From Paragordius varius (lineage: Eukaryota > Nematomorpha), in contig OZ176050.1 of assembly GCA_964247055.1 (NCBI GenBank), positions 10,850,001 through 10,914,000 on the forward strand: a stretch of DNA of 64,000 nucleotides. Direction: 5' to 3'. How positions within the stretch are numbered: position 1 is the first letter of the stretch; each line of letters begins with the position of its first letter. A model generated the notes under the pieces. That model was not told the origin of the DNA and did no database searches. It saw nothing but the letters and a program-made list of their open reading frames with translations. Positions 27,400-42,854 of this stretch are shown piece after piece. The position numbers and the translations under genes are program-made.

Positions 27400-30300
27400 A
27401 TACAAATAGAGTTAGAAAACATAAATGATAATTGGCCAAGTTTTACGACATCCTCATCAGGATTCTCAAATATCATTCAAGAAAACTCAGAGGCTGGCAC
27501 ATTTGTTTACAAAGTATCCGCATACGATCAGGACAAAGATGCTAATATAACTTATTTTATTCCTACGGATCAAGAATATTATGGTTTTATAGTTTGTCAT
27601 TAATATTGATAATATGGTTTGTTGTAAACAACGCAATCTATTAAATCATTGAAAAACTTTATTAATTCCATTATGATAAATTAATTAATTTAAAATATTT
27701 TTTCATTCCATTTAATTTTTGGATTTAAACCAGTGGTACTCACGTGTACCATAAAATACAGACAAATATTGTACAGCTCCCTGACACGTAGGCAGATTTT
27801 ACACTCTGAATAAGACATCAAAAATTTAATGAAGGCATGGCCACAAAAAGCATTTTTAGGTCCCCGGCTTGAGTAGCACTGATTTAGAATAAGCATTAAT
27901 TGATTTTGTTTTTCCAGTCTATACATACATTTTTTTCCTCTTCAGTGTTAAAAACAAAAAAATATTTAGCGATTTTATATCGAAAAGGTTTGTCCTTTAC
28001 TTCAAACATTATATTTAATATGTTTGTTGATAAATATGCATATATATATTTTGGTTTTTATCCAGATTACTTTACAATCAATAGCACAAACGGACAAATA
28101 CGTTTAGGTAAAACCCTAACCTCCAAAATAAAACCAGATTTAGTGTCATTAAGGGTCGGTGTGCATGATGGAAACCCTGACCATACAGTATTTACTCAAG
28201 TAGATGTGAAAATAGCTCGGTATCGAGATGAGCGAATTCGTTTGACAATCAATAAAACAGGTGGAAAAGATATTCAAATGGATGATAAGGGATTCTATCT
28301 TAAAATATCTGAGGTACGTTGATATATACATGCAAATTCAGATATTCTATTGAAATTACCGTATTCGTTACTTAAAGATATTCATGCGATTACTCTCGAA
28401 TTAAATTAAAAACGTATAACTTTACGCACAAATAATTTTTCTGGCTAAATGCGGAATTAGATGGTTATTTTATTTATGAAATTGGTTTTTTACAAAAATT
28501 GTTGGACAAGATTTGAACCGTTTTTACATGAAAAAAAGTGAGCGGTTAAAATTATTATCTGGTTATATTTTTTGTCACAAAAGTGTTTGATAAAAGTTTT
28601 TAGACAATAAAACATTTGAAAAGTGTTATTTAAAATTAATCTGATTATTATAGTATAGTTTTTTAAGTTACATATATATTTATCAGAACTCTCCTTCTAC
28701 CACCATCCTTACCCAATTTATGGTAAAGCCATTGTTTGAAAGCGTAACCTCACAATTAGATATGCATGATAATAAAAATAAAACAACAAATACGTATAAT
28801 CAACTAGAACGCGTCAAAGAATATCGGTATTATACATATGAAATGTATATATCCGAACAGGCAAAACCACAAACCAACGAGCTAATAAAAACACAATATG
28901 AAAAGCATATTACTATGCTTGAAAACCAAATTGAATCTCCAAATGATAATATATCTCAGTTTCATGAAAGCATGGAATATGTACAAAAATCGAGGGACAA
29001 TATATTTTGTTTACATACATTTACTGGTCTTTTTTATTTGTGTCCTATTTTAGCAGAAGAGTCAATAACTAATAATAGTGCTCTGTTCAATAATTATACC
29101 CTAGATAGAGAAAAACAAGACAAATATGAATTTGTCATAATTGCAAGATCTATTTCAATCATTAAATACAATTTGCCTCCAACGGCTAGTAATGGGAAGA
29201 CGATCTTTAGTTATGATGTTAGAAACAGTGATAACACAATAAAAACATCAATGAATGATTTAAAAATAAATACGCTTTCTTTCGCCATGGAATCTATTCG
29301 AATACAGGTTTAAAGTCCCAATTCATTGGTTGATTTTTTTTCTCAAGTTGAATTTTAAATATAGAGTGAAGCGTTGACTTTTATTTTTTCATTTTACCGC
29401 TATTTAAATCTATCAATGTCATTATGGTTTTTTTGGTATTAGCTAGTATAATATTAAATTTTTATCCATTGAAGAAAATCTTTAATTAAATCAAATCGAC
29501 CATTGAATATTGGTAAAAGTTAAACATTTACTCATAAAATAAAATTGTTTTCCATATTGTCTTGTGTTTATAGATAGAAGATAAAAACGATAATTATCCC
29601 AAATTTTTGAATGACACAAATAGGGATATTGAGAACAACTTTGCAAATAAAAATTTTATACCATCACAAAACATACAAAATTATAACATGCCTACGAAAT
29701 CGGACTCAAATCAACCCTCTATTTCCATCGATACAATTTTTTTATCGAATAATAATAATGTTACTCATTTACTTGAACAACATATACCTACTTTAAAACT
29801 TGATGTTACCGAAGATAATGAATATACTATTCGACTGGATCACATAGAATACGAGGAGCGCAAATTAGCATTAACCAAAATAAATGATCCTTTCACCTAT
29901 TGGAATATGTTGAGGAGTAAGATGGGAAATAATCAACATAAAAGGTATGGGCAAGGTGATAGAATTAGGCCAGACGATAGCAGATTCATGAGGGAACTGT
30001 ATACCCTATCCCCATATGATCCAGATATGGGTACCAATGCTTCGCATTTCTTTTGCCTATTGTGTGCCGATTTCCCTGAAAATTTTATCTCTATCGAATA
30101 CTATTCAGGTATTTACGTCCAAATTGATACTTTTTTTCTTTGTAATCCTTCATTAAAATACCCAATATTTTGATGTAATAAATTGGTTGAAAAACCCATT
30201 CCAAATGTTTTCAATTTATGTAAATATTATTTGGAAATTAAGATAAATTATGAGTATTTGGAGAATTTACCCCTTCATCGATGGCTATTTTAATCTATCC

Positions 30301-33160
30301 TATTTAATAAATAAACCCCTTATAAAATTATGCCTAAAATTCTGACAGATAATCTAAAATGTATTAAAATTGCAATTTATTATTATTTGTGATCGAAACT
30401 TATAGGGAGTTTGGGAAATAATTTTAAGGAATTTTGATATATTTTAAATAACTTTTCTGACTATAATATCCAAACTAACTATATTGACATTTTTATTTTC
30501 ATGGAACAACTAATTACAACTGTATTAACAAATTGAGTATTACTTTTAATTTAAGTTTTGTGTCTATTGAAATTTGATGACGGAAAAATTTTCACTTGTT
30601 TATGGATAGGTAGGATAATATCACATAAATATTTTGATCGCGAAGCAAGGGAACAATACACATTTTTGATTCAAGTTCAACCATCACCTTTTATACCTTG
30701 TCCCATACCCATCATGTCAAATCAACCTGATTTTTATAATGATAATATTAGCGACATGGTTGACAATCATAATAATGAAACGAATGACGATCTAGGCGAT
30801 GTTTTTGACAAAATATGTTTCCCATTTCTCACAAGCGATATTGGTAAAAAAGAACCACTATCTATGCTAAAAGTTGAACTGAAAATTTTGGATGTAAATG
30901 ATAATTTACCCAAGTTTACTGAATCCATATATAATATTGGTAAATCATTTAAGTTTTATTTATATTTTGTTGTTTTATACGGAAGCGTTGTGTAACATAT
31001 AATTAAATTTATAAATTTAATATCGGAAATTTTGCGAAAACGGATACTATAATTTATATAGTAATAATTTGAATGGCATTTAGCTGCGTCCCTAACTTTT
31101 AAACTTTTATAATGTTTTATTAATAGCTATGCATTGGAAAACGGGTCAAAACAAGCTAATTTTCAAAATTCCATTTATAGATAATGATATTGATTTCAAA
31201 TGCTGTAAAAATTTAACGTTTACCATTACAAATCTTCAATTCCATAACAATGATATGGGTTCGTATCAATCAACAGAGCCACATGAAAAATTTGATGTGG
31301 ATAATTTAAGGGATATTAAGGATAATTTTCAATTGTTTTACGATCCATCTGAACAATTGAACATTGTGAAACTTTACAATAATATAATTGAATTGGAGAG
31401 ATATGTTAACGGTTATTTTTCAATGAACATTGCTTTAAAAGACAATACTGTTGAATCGGCTTCCTTGTCTTTCCAGGATGAAGCAACCGTTTTCGTAATA
31501 ACTAATGATTTTTTATAAAATATAGTAGAGTGAATTTAAAAATGTTTTTTGTATGTGTTTAAATAAATTTAGATTTGGGTATATGATGAAGGTCAAATGA
31601 TCGAAACTAATCTACAAGTTGAAGGGCTAATAGACAAGCGAGACCTTTGTCAAAACTTTTACAAGTTAAATTTTTTTGAAATATATATTTGTATTGAATA
31701 TTTTTTTTACCTGTTTTACCAATTTTATTTTTAGCTTCATCAAATGTATTATTATGTGGCAATCTTTTTTTCCGATAATGTTTCACAAATTTCCAATTTT
31801 ATATTGCTTATTATTATTTTTTTATCAAATTAGTTTAACTTCGATCATTATGAATGGAAATATTGTACCGAGGACATTGGTATCTGAAGCCATTCTCCAG
31901 CAATGTAATACTCCTTCCATAAATCAAGTTGATAGGTTAGGGTATGTTCCACCAGCCCTAAAGCCGTATTTAGTTACACAACGATCTTATATTATTCCAA
32001 GCATAGTTGTAGATAAACGGAATCGACACATCTTTTCACAACAACAAATACTTCACATGATAGATAATAAACCTATGGGATTCTTGGAGTATTCCGGCTC
32101 TTCTCCCATCACTATAACAAGTATTAAAGTATGAATGTTGCTTTTACTAGAAACAACAACCATTTTCAAAAAAATTATATAAATATTAAATATTTCCAAA
32201 ACCGTGACTGTGTACGCCTCTAAAAATAATAAGTCAAATTTTCTTAAAAATGTGCACATATGATATAAATACAAACTTAAACTAAATATTGAAACATATA
32301 TTTGTTTAATTTTCTTTGTATTTGGTACAACATATATCTCCGATTGTAGTATTAATCTGGTTAACACTTACTATTTTTTAGCGGTCAAGCCGGTTTTTAA
32401 GTTTGACCATTAAAAACTTCCAATAATAAATGTATATAAATAGCCAATAAGAGATTTGTCTACTCAAATACTGGAGCAAATGAATCAATATTGGTCTGTT
32501 TCAGACAGTGTTCCACCCCATAAAATTTTGGGTATCATAATTGGAATAATTGTCACCCTCTTGTGTTCAATGGCAATATTTATGACGATCGCCGTTTTTA
32601 CTTTCTTAGATGAAAGAAGCGCAAATACTTTGGAAAAGGAAACTCATGATAAGATGAAGTTAAAAATTGATATTTTATTTGGTTATTGAAAATTCTTTTG
32701 CCATTTTACTAATTACAAAAATACTTGGATGCCCTTTAACCTTTATCTTACTTTAACATGCTTGATTATATACCAATATATTTTAATTCCTTATTTTAGA
32801 GAAAAAATGAACCAATCCCCTTTAACAAAACCTCGGTATCAAACCAATCCAATCAAGTTATTATTCATTATAATCAGATAAAATAATTGTTTTCGCCGAC
32901 ACTAGGCTCAGATATTATTTATTTAATTCTTTTATTCATATTTAAATAATATTTAATGTTTTTTGGATTAGCAAATTATGCTGTTACTTTTGGTGTACAG
33001 CAGCGAATTAATATTAATTAAGTTTTCCATAACCCATTGTTATATTAAAATACCTTTTATAATATTTTTTTATATAATTTTTTTGTTTAGATGGATGGAT
33101 TATTTGGATCAATTGAGTACAGAAGCCTATAACCATAACTCTCAGCCATTTGTATTTTAA
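27400..33160 (+). CDS. Non-classical cadherin (protocadherin-like), 3' exons
   Basis: Single-pass adhesion receptor with calcium-binding cadherin repeats. Exons in consistent phase: 27400-27583, 28066-28313, 28687-29307, 29574-30108, 30556-30939, 31127-31494, 31573-31664, 31735-32120, 32454-32658, 32800-32856 and 33091-33160. Cadherin hallmarks recur: IELENINDNWPSF, AYDQDKDANITY, NSTNGQIRLG, YTLDREKQDKYEFVI, IEDKNDNYPKF, SPYDPDMGTNA, YFDREAREQYTFLI, LKILDVNDNLPKF. Several repeats are enlarged by Asn-rich loops. A transmembrane helix is encoded at about 32520-32610 (ILGIIIGIIVTLLCSMAIF), followed by a tail of about 60 residues with no catenin-binding motif. The first exon starts in phase 0 after an acceptor, so 5' exons with the signal peptide are missing from what I can see. 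Exon 8 may contain an extra intron (31756-31833); both readings keep phase. Confidence 0.85.
27731..27881. mobile_element. Small hAT-like MITE in a cadherin intron
   Basis: Starts CAGTGGTACTCACG and ends (C)TTGAGTAGCACTG, inverted ends of about 14 bp. Flanks ATTTAAAC and ATTTAGAA agree at 6 of 8 positions, consistent with a decayed 8-bp target duplication. Length 151 bp. Confidence 0.65.
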
Positions 33161-33165
33161 ATAAA
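33160..33165 (+). promoter_or_regulatory. Polyadenylation signal touching the cadherin stop codon
   Basis: The last base of the stop codon TAA at 33158-33160 is the first base of an AATAAA hexamer. Confidence 0.5.
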
Positions 33166-33530
33166 TGCGCCTATTTTATCAACAAATTATTCATTAAAGC
33201 TAAAAAATTTGTAAATTTTTAACGATAATTAAATATACTTTGATTTACATAACCTTCAGAAAGTTAATGAAAAAAACATACTTAAGTAAAAATAATATAA
33301 AGGAATGTTAAAAAGTATTTTTGATAACAGAAAAATTACAAAATATAATATTTAAACTTAGATTTTCATGATGGGGCTTACCTTTCATTCGGACTTTTAT
33401 CATAAATTTCAAAATTGTATTAACGCTTATTTTATGTTAAATTATTTTCTAGCCTATCTTTTACCAAATTAATTATACTTCATTGTTTCATGCCCAATTT
33501 TATGGCGGCCAATTAGTAAATTAAATGGCT
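33166..33530. other. Spacer between cadherin gene and LINE
   Basis: AT-rich, no gene or repeat seen. Confidence 0.35.
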
Positions 33531-33549
33531 CTATGCATCCCCGAAAATC

Positions 33550-36480
33550 AGAACCTTTTTGCCCGTTCGTATCGAGAGGGAAAGGTACGGTGTACCTACC
33601 CATCTCTTATCAACCTTTTTTACCAAAAACATTGATACCTCTCCGAACATTTTAGACCATTTTATATTATATTCCTTACATATCCTTAACATATTTCTCA
33701 TCACATATGCCCATTCTAAGCACATTTTGTTAATGTTGAAATCACGTAATCTCAGCATCCGTATCAAACGTGGAATTTACGCCGAGCTTATAACAATAAT
33801 AAATTAGATTTAGTAGTTAACGAAATGACCAAGCATAAAATTGACATACTAGGAATTTCAGAATCACACATTCCCTCTACCGGAACTTAAGAATTCGACA
33901 ATCATATTATGTATTACTCTGGCCAAACTCGTTAACGGTGTCGGTATAATAATGAATAAAAAGCTAGCTAATTTATCTGACATTTTTAATCCAATCAATG
34001 AACGTATAATTGCAATCCGCATACAACAACCCCTCAACCCATTACTTTCAAATTTACGCCCCTACTTCCTCTTACAGCGATGACGACTGTGAAAAAACAG
34101 TCCACTTGGCGATTTCCCAAATATCAAAAATTATAATTATCTTAGGCGACTTTAATTCCATCATAGGAAAAGACAAAACATTTCCTATGATGAGTGGCAT
34201 GGCCTTGGGCTTAAAAAACGAGAGAGGAGATAGATTGATTGAATTCGGTGCTAACCATCGTTTCTTCGTCTTAAACACCTTTTTTAAACAACCTAAACGA
34301 CGTCTATACACATGGCGTTCCCCACGTTAAAGATACCGTAACCCAATTGACTTCATATTAGGTATGGTTAAATATAATTCATTTCATAACGTCAAATGCC
34401 TACCAGGATCGGATTGCTATAGCGACCACGACCTATCGATCGCCAAACTCTGCATTAAATTACAACTTCTCAAAATATCCAAACTCACCAGAACAAGATT
34501 AGATTATGATACAATCAACCACAAGTTGAGCACCGCTTTATCAAATCGTTTCGAGTGTCTTGATCATAATTCCGAAAACTATCACAATATAAATTTCTTT
34601 TGGACTATACACATAATCTGCAGAGATACAACCAACAAATTTACAGCCTCTCAAACATACTAGGCAAAAAATAAAATTGTTAATAAAAAGTCTTGAGATC
34701 GCAGAAAAACGTAGAGCATCCAAAATTAAATGCAAATGGGATGAATACAAACAACTAAACAGTCAATTTCAAAAGAGTGCAAGAGAGGACAAAAATAATT
34801 ATTACCACCAACTGTGCGAAAAATTAGAAAGAGACGCCAAATAAACCGAAACCTTTTCCATACAAACAATATTATTCCAGAAAAAAACTTTTTACAAGGG
34901 ACCTATGAGAAACGACAACAACTCAATCGTCACTGAAAAAGTCGAAATCTGCAAACTCTGGCTTAAACATATAAGTAAACTATACTAACCCTCAGATTAT
35001 CAACGAAACTACTCAAGAGAAAGACCCACTTATAATGAAAGAAGAAGTTGAACACGCTATAAAACACTCTAGTATCAGCGAATCAGAAGGGCACAGAGAC
35101 ATCCCTACTGAAATAATAAAATATATCCCAATCGATATACTTACCAATTTATTCCAAAAAATATTTGAGAGGGAAAAAATTCTAGGACAGTTTTAAAAAA
35201 GGGTAATCCAGAACTGTGCGACAACTATCGCACCAGAGCGCTCATTAACCAGTCCAAAGTTTTCCTAAAAATAATACAGTTTTGACTAAATACCATTCTT
35301 GACCCCGAGATATACACGATTCAGGAGGTTTTTGAAAAGGTAGAGGATGCCGAGATATGATATGCAATATGAGGTGGATACTAGAGAAACACATCGAATT
35401 CAACAAAAAACTGCACATGTGCTTTGTCGATTTTTCCAAAGTATTTGATTCTATCCAACACAATAAATTACGAATATCCCTAAAACAACTTGGAGTATCG
35501 ACCCATCTAATTAACGTCATATTCTCAATTTGCTTAAATTCCACGGCTATATTATCTACATCTCATGGTATAATTGATGTATGTAAGGTGCAAGTCCTAC
35601 GCCAAGGATACGTTCTATCCCCATTTCTTATTAACGCATACCTCGAAAGCTTAATAAGAAACATCCCAGAAACTTATGGCAATAACTATGGTGGAAACCA
35701 ACTAACATCTGTTTCCGCCGATGGTACAGTCTTATTCGCAGACAGTGTATACACATTATCGCAATTGCAAGAGTTGCAACTGAATGCAATAAATTCGGAT
35801 TAAATATCAACTTTAAAAAAACAAAAGTTATGCAAATCAACCCAACTTAAACAACTAATTCAATAATCCTCAACAGGTAATCAGATTGAAACGGTAAATA
35901 GTTACACGCATTTAGGCAGCATTATTAACAGTTACAACAACTCTACTCCCGATATAAAATGAAGAATTGCCATCGCAAACGCATTCACATTTATAACAAG
36001 ATTTGGACGTCACATGACATCAAACTAAAAACCAAAATTAGATTAATTAAGGCTACAGTTTTCCCCACATTCCTGTATGGGGGGAAAGCTGTAAATTAAA
36101 AAAATATGACGAACGACTAATAAATTCTTTCGAATTTGGGGTTTGGAGAACACTTCTCCAAATAAAATGGGCATACAAAATTTCTAACGCCACTATTTTA
36201 AATAAAATTAACCCGAAAATGTCACTACTAGGCAGCTTAATACGGCAAAAACTCTCTTTTTTAGCCACATTATGAGACATAACTCACTTGAAAAGTCACT
36301 GATGCTAGGAAAAGGGAGTGGTGCTCGTAAAAGAGGAAGAAGACGAACTCGTTGGATGGATAACATTCCTCAAAGAAACCAACCAATCACTATCCGAACT
36401 AGAAGCTAGATCCGGTATTCGCAATTTATGGAGAAGTTTTCAATGTTGCAGTTAGTCGGGCTTAGCTAGCAACAACAACA
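33550..36480 (+). mobile_element. Degenerate RTE-like LINE (non-LTR retrotransposon)
   Basis: An apurinic-type endonuclease region is recognisable at about 33820-34440 (KIDILGISESHIPS, QIYAPTSSYSDDDCE, IILGDFNSIIGKD, SDHDLSIAK). A reverse transcriptase region lies at about 35040-36080 (CFVDFSKVFDSI, GYVLSPFLINAYLE, the degenerate YADD-equivalent near 35715, SYTHLGSIIN, FPTFLYGG). The order and motifs match RTE-type or related LINEs. Many stops and frame changes scatter the reading over all three frames, so it is inactive. It ends in AGCAACAACAACAACG near 36468-36483, a simple-repeat 3' tail. The 5' boundary is uncertain. Open frames at 34010-34330, 34364-34663 and 35357-35803 are surviving pieces of it. 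Confidence 0.85.
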
Positions 36481-36599
36481 ACGTTAATACAAATCTAAAG
36501 ATTTACTCGGTACATAGTTGGATTTAAAAAGTCTAATTAACGATGATAAATGTAAATGGCAGAACTATACGCACAGGGGTTCACAATATCTTGATGAAT

Positions 36600-38640
36600 A
36601 TTTTAATAGGATAATGAAGGATTATCATGTTTGGTTATGGCCCTTAAAAGTGATTTAAGAAAGCTATTAACACTTTTGTGTAAAGTGCTCCATATATATA
36701 TAAATGGCGAACATTATTTTAAATGAAATTTTTTGGCGAAAGCTAAATGCTTCTTCCAAAAAATATCACAATATATATTATTTACTAGATATAAAAACAA
36801 AAAATATTTTTGAAAAATAGTTTTAAGATGTCACCAAATATATCAAATTTTCATACCCTTTTAAAATGGCCCTCTTAAAATAATCGTAAAAATGCTGAAA
36901 TTGTGCGGTAAAATATGCTAAGTTTTGATTTCAAAAAGGTTTTTTTTTCTAAAAATGGAGATTTAGCTAAAAAATTTAATTTATTGCAAAATTTTAAAGC
37001 GAGTTTATGGTAATCTGAAGCAGAGTGATAACATATAAATATAAAATGTTTTAAGAAATAAAAACATTTTTTCTGTATAATTTGATGTTGAACATTTCTC
37101 TCACATTAGAATTTTAATTTAAAGGTTTTTCGCTTCTAAATTCGGGTAAACCTTTGTAAAAAACAAAACTTAAATTTTAAACGAATATTTTAATTATTAT
37201 TTTCAGGTGATAGATATGTACATCCTCGAATTATATAGAAAAGTGTTTTTAGAATATCTCAAAGTCTTTTAATGTTTCTATACTGCATTAAATTGGCATA
37301 AAGTACGCTGCAACAAAATTTTGCTAAATATAAGGCATTTAAATATGCATTTTTTCAAAAATATATGCTAGATACCATAATCTAGCATATATTGAAAAAA
37401 TTTATGTAAAATCTCGTCATATTGCGATTTTAACACTTGGATACAACACATTCAATCTATTCCTTCGATTTAATTTGGGGTAGTTGGATCCAGGCTTGTA
37501 ATATTTCAAAAAATATGTAATAAATTAAAACCATGGCAAAAGTTTGCACTTAAAATTAATGTACCGAAATATAAAAAAATATTTAATATAAATACTTGAT
37601 ATACTTATTAAGAGGTTCAACCCAAAAGCAAGTGTGCATAATTAAAATAATTCAAAATATACCACTTTTTCTGATAATATAAATGTTAAAGGCGCTTTTA
37701 AAAAAAAAGTACACTTAGATTTGGTCTAGAATTAAATAAACACGATATTTTAAATTTCATAAAATAAAAATGGCTCGAAGTCGTTTGATATGAAACTTTT
37801 TTTAAAACCTGAATTTTATTTGGATATTTTGGCTAATATATATAATTTTTATTAGAATAGAAGCATAAATTTAAATTGGAATCATTTCTTCCATTTTTTT
37901 AAAATAGGAACTTAAATATTGTCTGGGGTATTTAGATTCCCCAATTTGAATCGAATTGATAAGGGAATTAGCCCATTTTAAAAGTGCAAAAAGGGACTTT
38001 TAGCGGCTATATCTAAAATTAAATTATTAATAGATGTGTTATTTTGTAAAGTCTTACAACGACAAGATTTTATTTAACAAAATGTGCATAAATTTTATCA
38101 TTTTCTGAATGGAGCAGTGCCACAAAACCTATATGAATTTTTGAAATTACTCGTATGCCAACAAAAAACACCACGATAATTTTGATATATTTTATCATAA
38201 TAATATTTCATCAGGATAATTTTTTATGAGGATGCAGTATATATTGGTTAGTGTTTTCCTACTGTATTTTTACCATTGAAAACATCATAAAATACCAAAA
38301 TTTTACAATTTGTGATATAATTTATATCTTGTCATAATATAATATTATAGCATATTATCGCGCAACTCGCCATTTTTTATTTAATTTTAGAAAAGTGGCC
38401 CAATTTACTGGTGGTCATAAATTTGAGACTATTAATAAAATTATATTTTGCTTTTAAAAATAGTATGTCATAGAGTTTTCAATGATATTTTTTAAACTTC
38501 ATAAAAATAATTTATTTAGCACAATATGCTCAAATTTCGCGAATTGCTATATGCAGCACTCACCACAAAATTGGTAATAACATTTCTTAATAACTGGTAA
38601 GGACCAAAACCAAAAATATTAAGAGAATAAATTTTTTTAT
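36600..38640. mobile_element. Further foldback copies of the long-inverted-repeat family
   Basis: A left arm (about 36610-37070: GGATTATCATGTTTGG, TTTGTGTAAAGTGCTCC, GCGAAAGCTAAATGC) faces an inverted right arm (about 37200-38190: GGAGCAGTGCCAC, ACACCACGATAATTTTGAT), with the right arm split by the piggyBac-like element at 37430-37962. A further partial arm lies at about 38400-38640. All resemble the elements at 1009-3675 and 3960-5060. Confidence 0.6.
37430..37962. mobile_element. piggyBac-like MITE, copy 2
   Basis: Starts TTAACACTTGGATACAACAC and ends near CCCAATTTGAATCGAATTGA, with the right TTAA decayed to ATAA. The inner GGGGTA-type motifs are partly kept. Same family as 1633-2212. Confidence 0.78.
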
Positions 38641-38748
38641 CAGAATATCAAAAATTCGTTTGGATATTTTGATACTTAACAATTTGGTAATTATTGAAGA
38701 TAAATTAACACTAGTGTTATAATTTTTCAGGTAGGGTCTAGATAAAAA

Positions 38749-38955
38749 CATACCTTTTACGTAAACAAGTAAACAAGTAAAGGGTGTAGCGTCGGAAGAT
38801 CGTCGGCCACCTGCCGTCAAGGCAATCCCTACCCACCCGTAATGCATTGAGCTTCAGAGCGGGGAAACACATCGGAGGTTGGGGTTGCGTTAGTATCTAC
38901 ATACATAAATAAATGCATGTTAGATGTGTTAATGGGAGTTAGTATAGTTAATAAG

Positions 38956-38990
<35 letters not shown>

Positions 38991-40367
38991 TTTTTAAAAG
39001 AAATGTTAATATCGCCTTGTTAGTAAATAAAAGCAATATTTGAGTTTAAATAACCGTACAAACAGGGTTTGATTACTCCATAAAGTGTCAAAGGTCTATA
39101 TTGGATCAAATGTAGAGTTAATTTTAAGCTCTTATCTTTGGTGTGAAAGGGGGTCTTCTTTTGCTTCTAAATGAGTGTGGCCTTTAAGGTAGACCAATTT
39201 TGGAGATCTTAGACATTACAAGCGTCAACGTTACCCCTTCGTGCGACCATGTTTCAGTTGTACCTTCAACTGGGACGCTAACCCGGGATAAGTGGTCGTT
39301 GACCTTGCTCTGAGCTAAGTCTCAACTCCGACCAACAGAGATGTCGGAGATTGGTAACCAGCCCTGCTCAAATATCAGCGGCTCCAACATTGCTTCCCAG
39401 GATGTCGTCCCACAATAATTGGCTAATAGTCTACTCAGAGTCGCGTCTTGCATGCTTTATACATTCAGTGGTACATTTTGTTCGTGGGATATCTGTGTGA
39501 AGCAGTCTATATTCTTAACTAAGTGTACAGGTGTTTACCATTAACAGATTTTGTTTTAAATATTACATCAATACTAACTGACTTTAACAGAGCGTTGTAA
39601 AATAAAAATTTATACCTTAATTACATGAATACTAACTGACATTAACAGAGCGTTGTAAAATAAAAATTTATACCTTAATTACATCAATACTGACATTAAC
39701 AGAGCGTTGTAAAATAAAAATGTATACCTTAATTACATGAATACTAACTGACATTAACAGAGTTGTGAAATAAAAATGTATACCTTAATTACATGAATAC
39801 TAACTGACATTAACAAAGCGTTTTAAAATAAAAATTTATACCTTAATTACATCAATATTAACTGACATTAACAGAGCGTTGTAAAATAAAATTCATACCT
39901 TATCCAGCAGTGGGAATTAACCTTAAAATAATACCGACTTCGCAATAGTATCATTCAATCTGGAGCAAAGTATCCGGTTCAAATAAAAGTTGAATATTGG
40001 TAATCAGCCCTCAAATATCAGCGGTTCCGATGTCATCGTCATATAGCAGGGAAGTTTTGCGTTGGTTTTCAACGGGATAGGATTAGTAACTCTGGTGCGT
40101 TTCCTCTTGCCAAGAGCTTAAAAGTGATCGAGGTTTTCGGGGTATAATCGTAATCGCATTCATCAGCGCAGCTTCAAGAGCTCAGTTGGCCACAATTATT
40201 AAAGTTTTTTCGGTAAGTTTTAAAGATCGGGGTCATTAAGGATTTACGGTCATTGTTCGATTCTAGCCTGGAGAGGATGTTGCGTCAGCCGGTGCCATAC
40301 ATCAAAAAGTCCTATTTTAAGAAGTCAAAATGCATTTAAATTTAAATAAAATCCATACCTTTTACGT
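38749..40367. repeat. GC-richer insertion bordered by a 14-bp direct repeat
   Basis: CATACCTTTTACGT occurs exactly at 38749-38762 and 40354-40367. Between them the base composition is clearly richer in G and C than the surroundings. The segment contains a related pair of sequences (GATTGGTAACCAGCCCTG near 39353 and ATTGGTAATCAGCCCTCAAA near 39996, both followed by AATATCAGCGG), a (TA)n run at about 38959-38984 and a minisatellite. I see no coding region of a known family. A 14-bp target duplication would fit retrotransposition of a non-LTR element or SINE-like sequence; a chance or internal repeat is possible because ATACCTT also recurs in the minisatellite. It ends 25 bp before the Aurora kinase start codon. 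Confidence 0.5.
39541..39903. repeat. Minisatellite, unit about 58 bp, six copies
   Basis: The core ACATTAACAGAGCGTTGT followed by AAAATAAAAATTTATACC and TTAATTACATGAATACTAA repeats with spacings of about 58, 54, 58, 56 and 58 bp (core near 39585, 39643, 39697, 39755, 39811 and 39869). Units differ by a few bases and short deletions. Confidence 0.9.
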
Positions 40368-40392
40368 TTCAATGTAAAAGCGCAAAATTCAA

Positions 40393-42246
<1,854 letters not shown>

Positions 42247-42854
42247 TTTATTTTATACGCTTGCCATATAGTTGCTAATATATTTTTGTTAAATTAAATA
42301 AATATTAATATTTATATTATTTTTTTATTGGAAATAATTGGCTATCATTATTCTAGACATGCATTTTTAATCTTTTGATTTATGCTTTTATCCAATTCAA
42401 AATTGTGGTTTATATTATCACTTTAATGACGGACGTGGTAGGATTTGTCAATGGATAAATTACGTAATTAATAAGAGATTTCGGACCAACGTTTTTTTAT
42501 TAATAGTATTTGCTTTTTTATAATACTATCCCAAACGTGTAATCATTAATATGTCCCTTTCTAAACGGTTTTAAATTTAATGGTCGCCCTCATATAATTT
42601 TTAAAGTTGTAATTACCATATTTTATTTTATAAGATTAATAGTTTCAAGGTCCGGTTTTTAGAATTGTTCCAATTCTGGTTTAGTTTATATAATAAATTT
42701 ATATATATAAATTCTTCATAAACTAGCATATGAGAAATTCGATCTTAAAAATAAATTTTGTTTATTAAATTATTTTAAGATGTTTATAATTCCGGAGCCA
42801 TTATAAAACTTTTAAACCTTATTGATTAGGAATAAGCGCCATTAAATTTTAGGA
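42247..42854. other. Spacer downstream of Aurora kinase
   Basis: AATAAA near 42296 is a plausible 3' end signal for the kinase. No other gene or element seen. Confidence 0.4.

Noticed and set aside
36600-38640. A possible gene in the region between the LINE and the GC-richer block
   Set aside because: The sequence is accounted for by foldback element arms and a piggyBac-like MITE, and no exon-like frame is seen.
39541-39903. CRISPR array
   Set aside because: The repeats are contiguous 58-bp tandem units without unique spacers, and the genome is eukaryotic.
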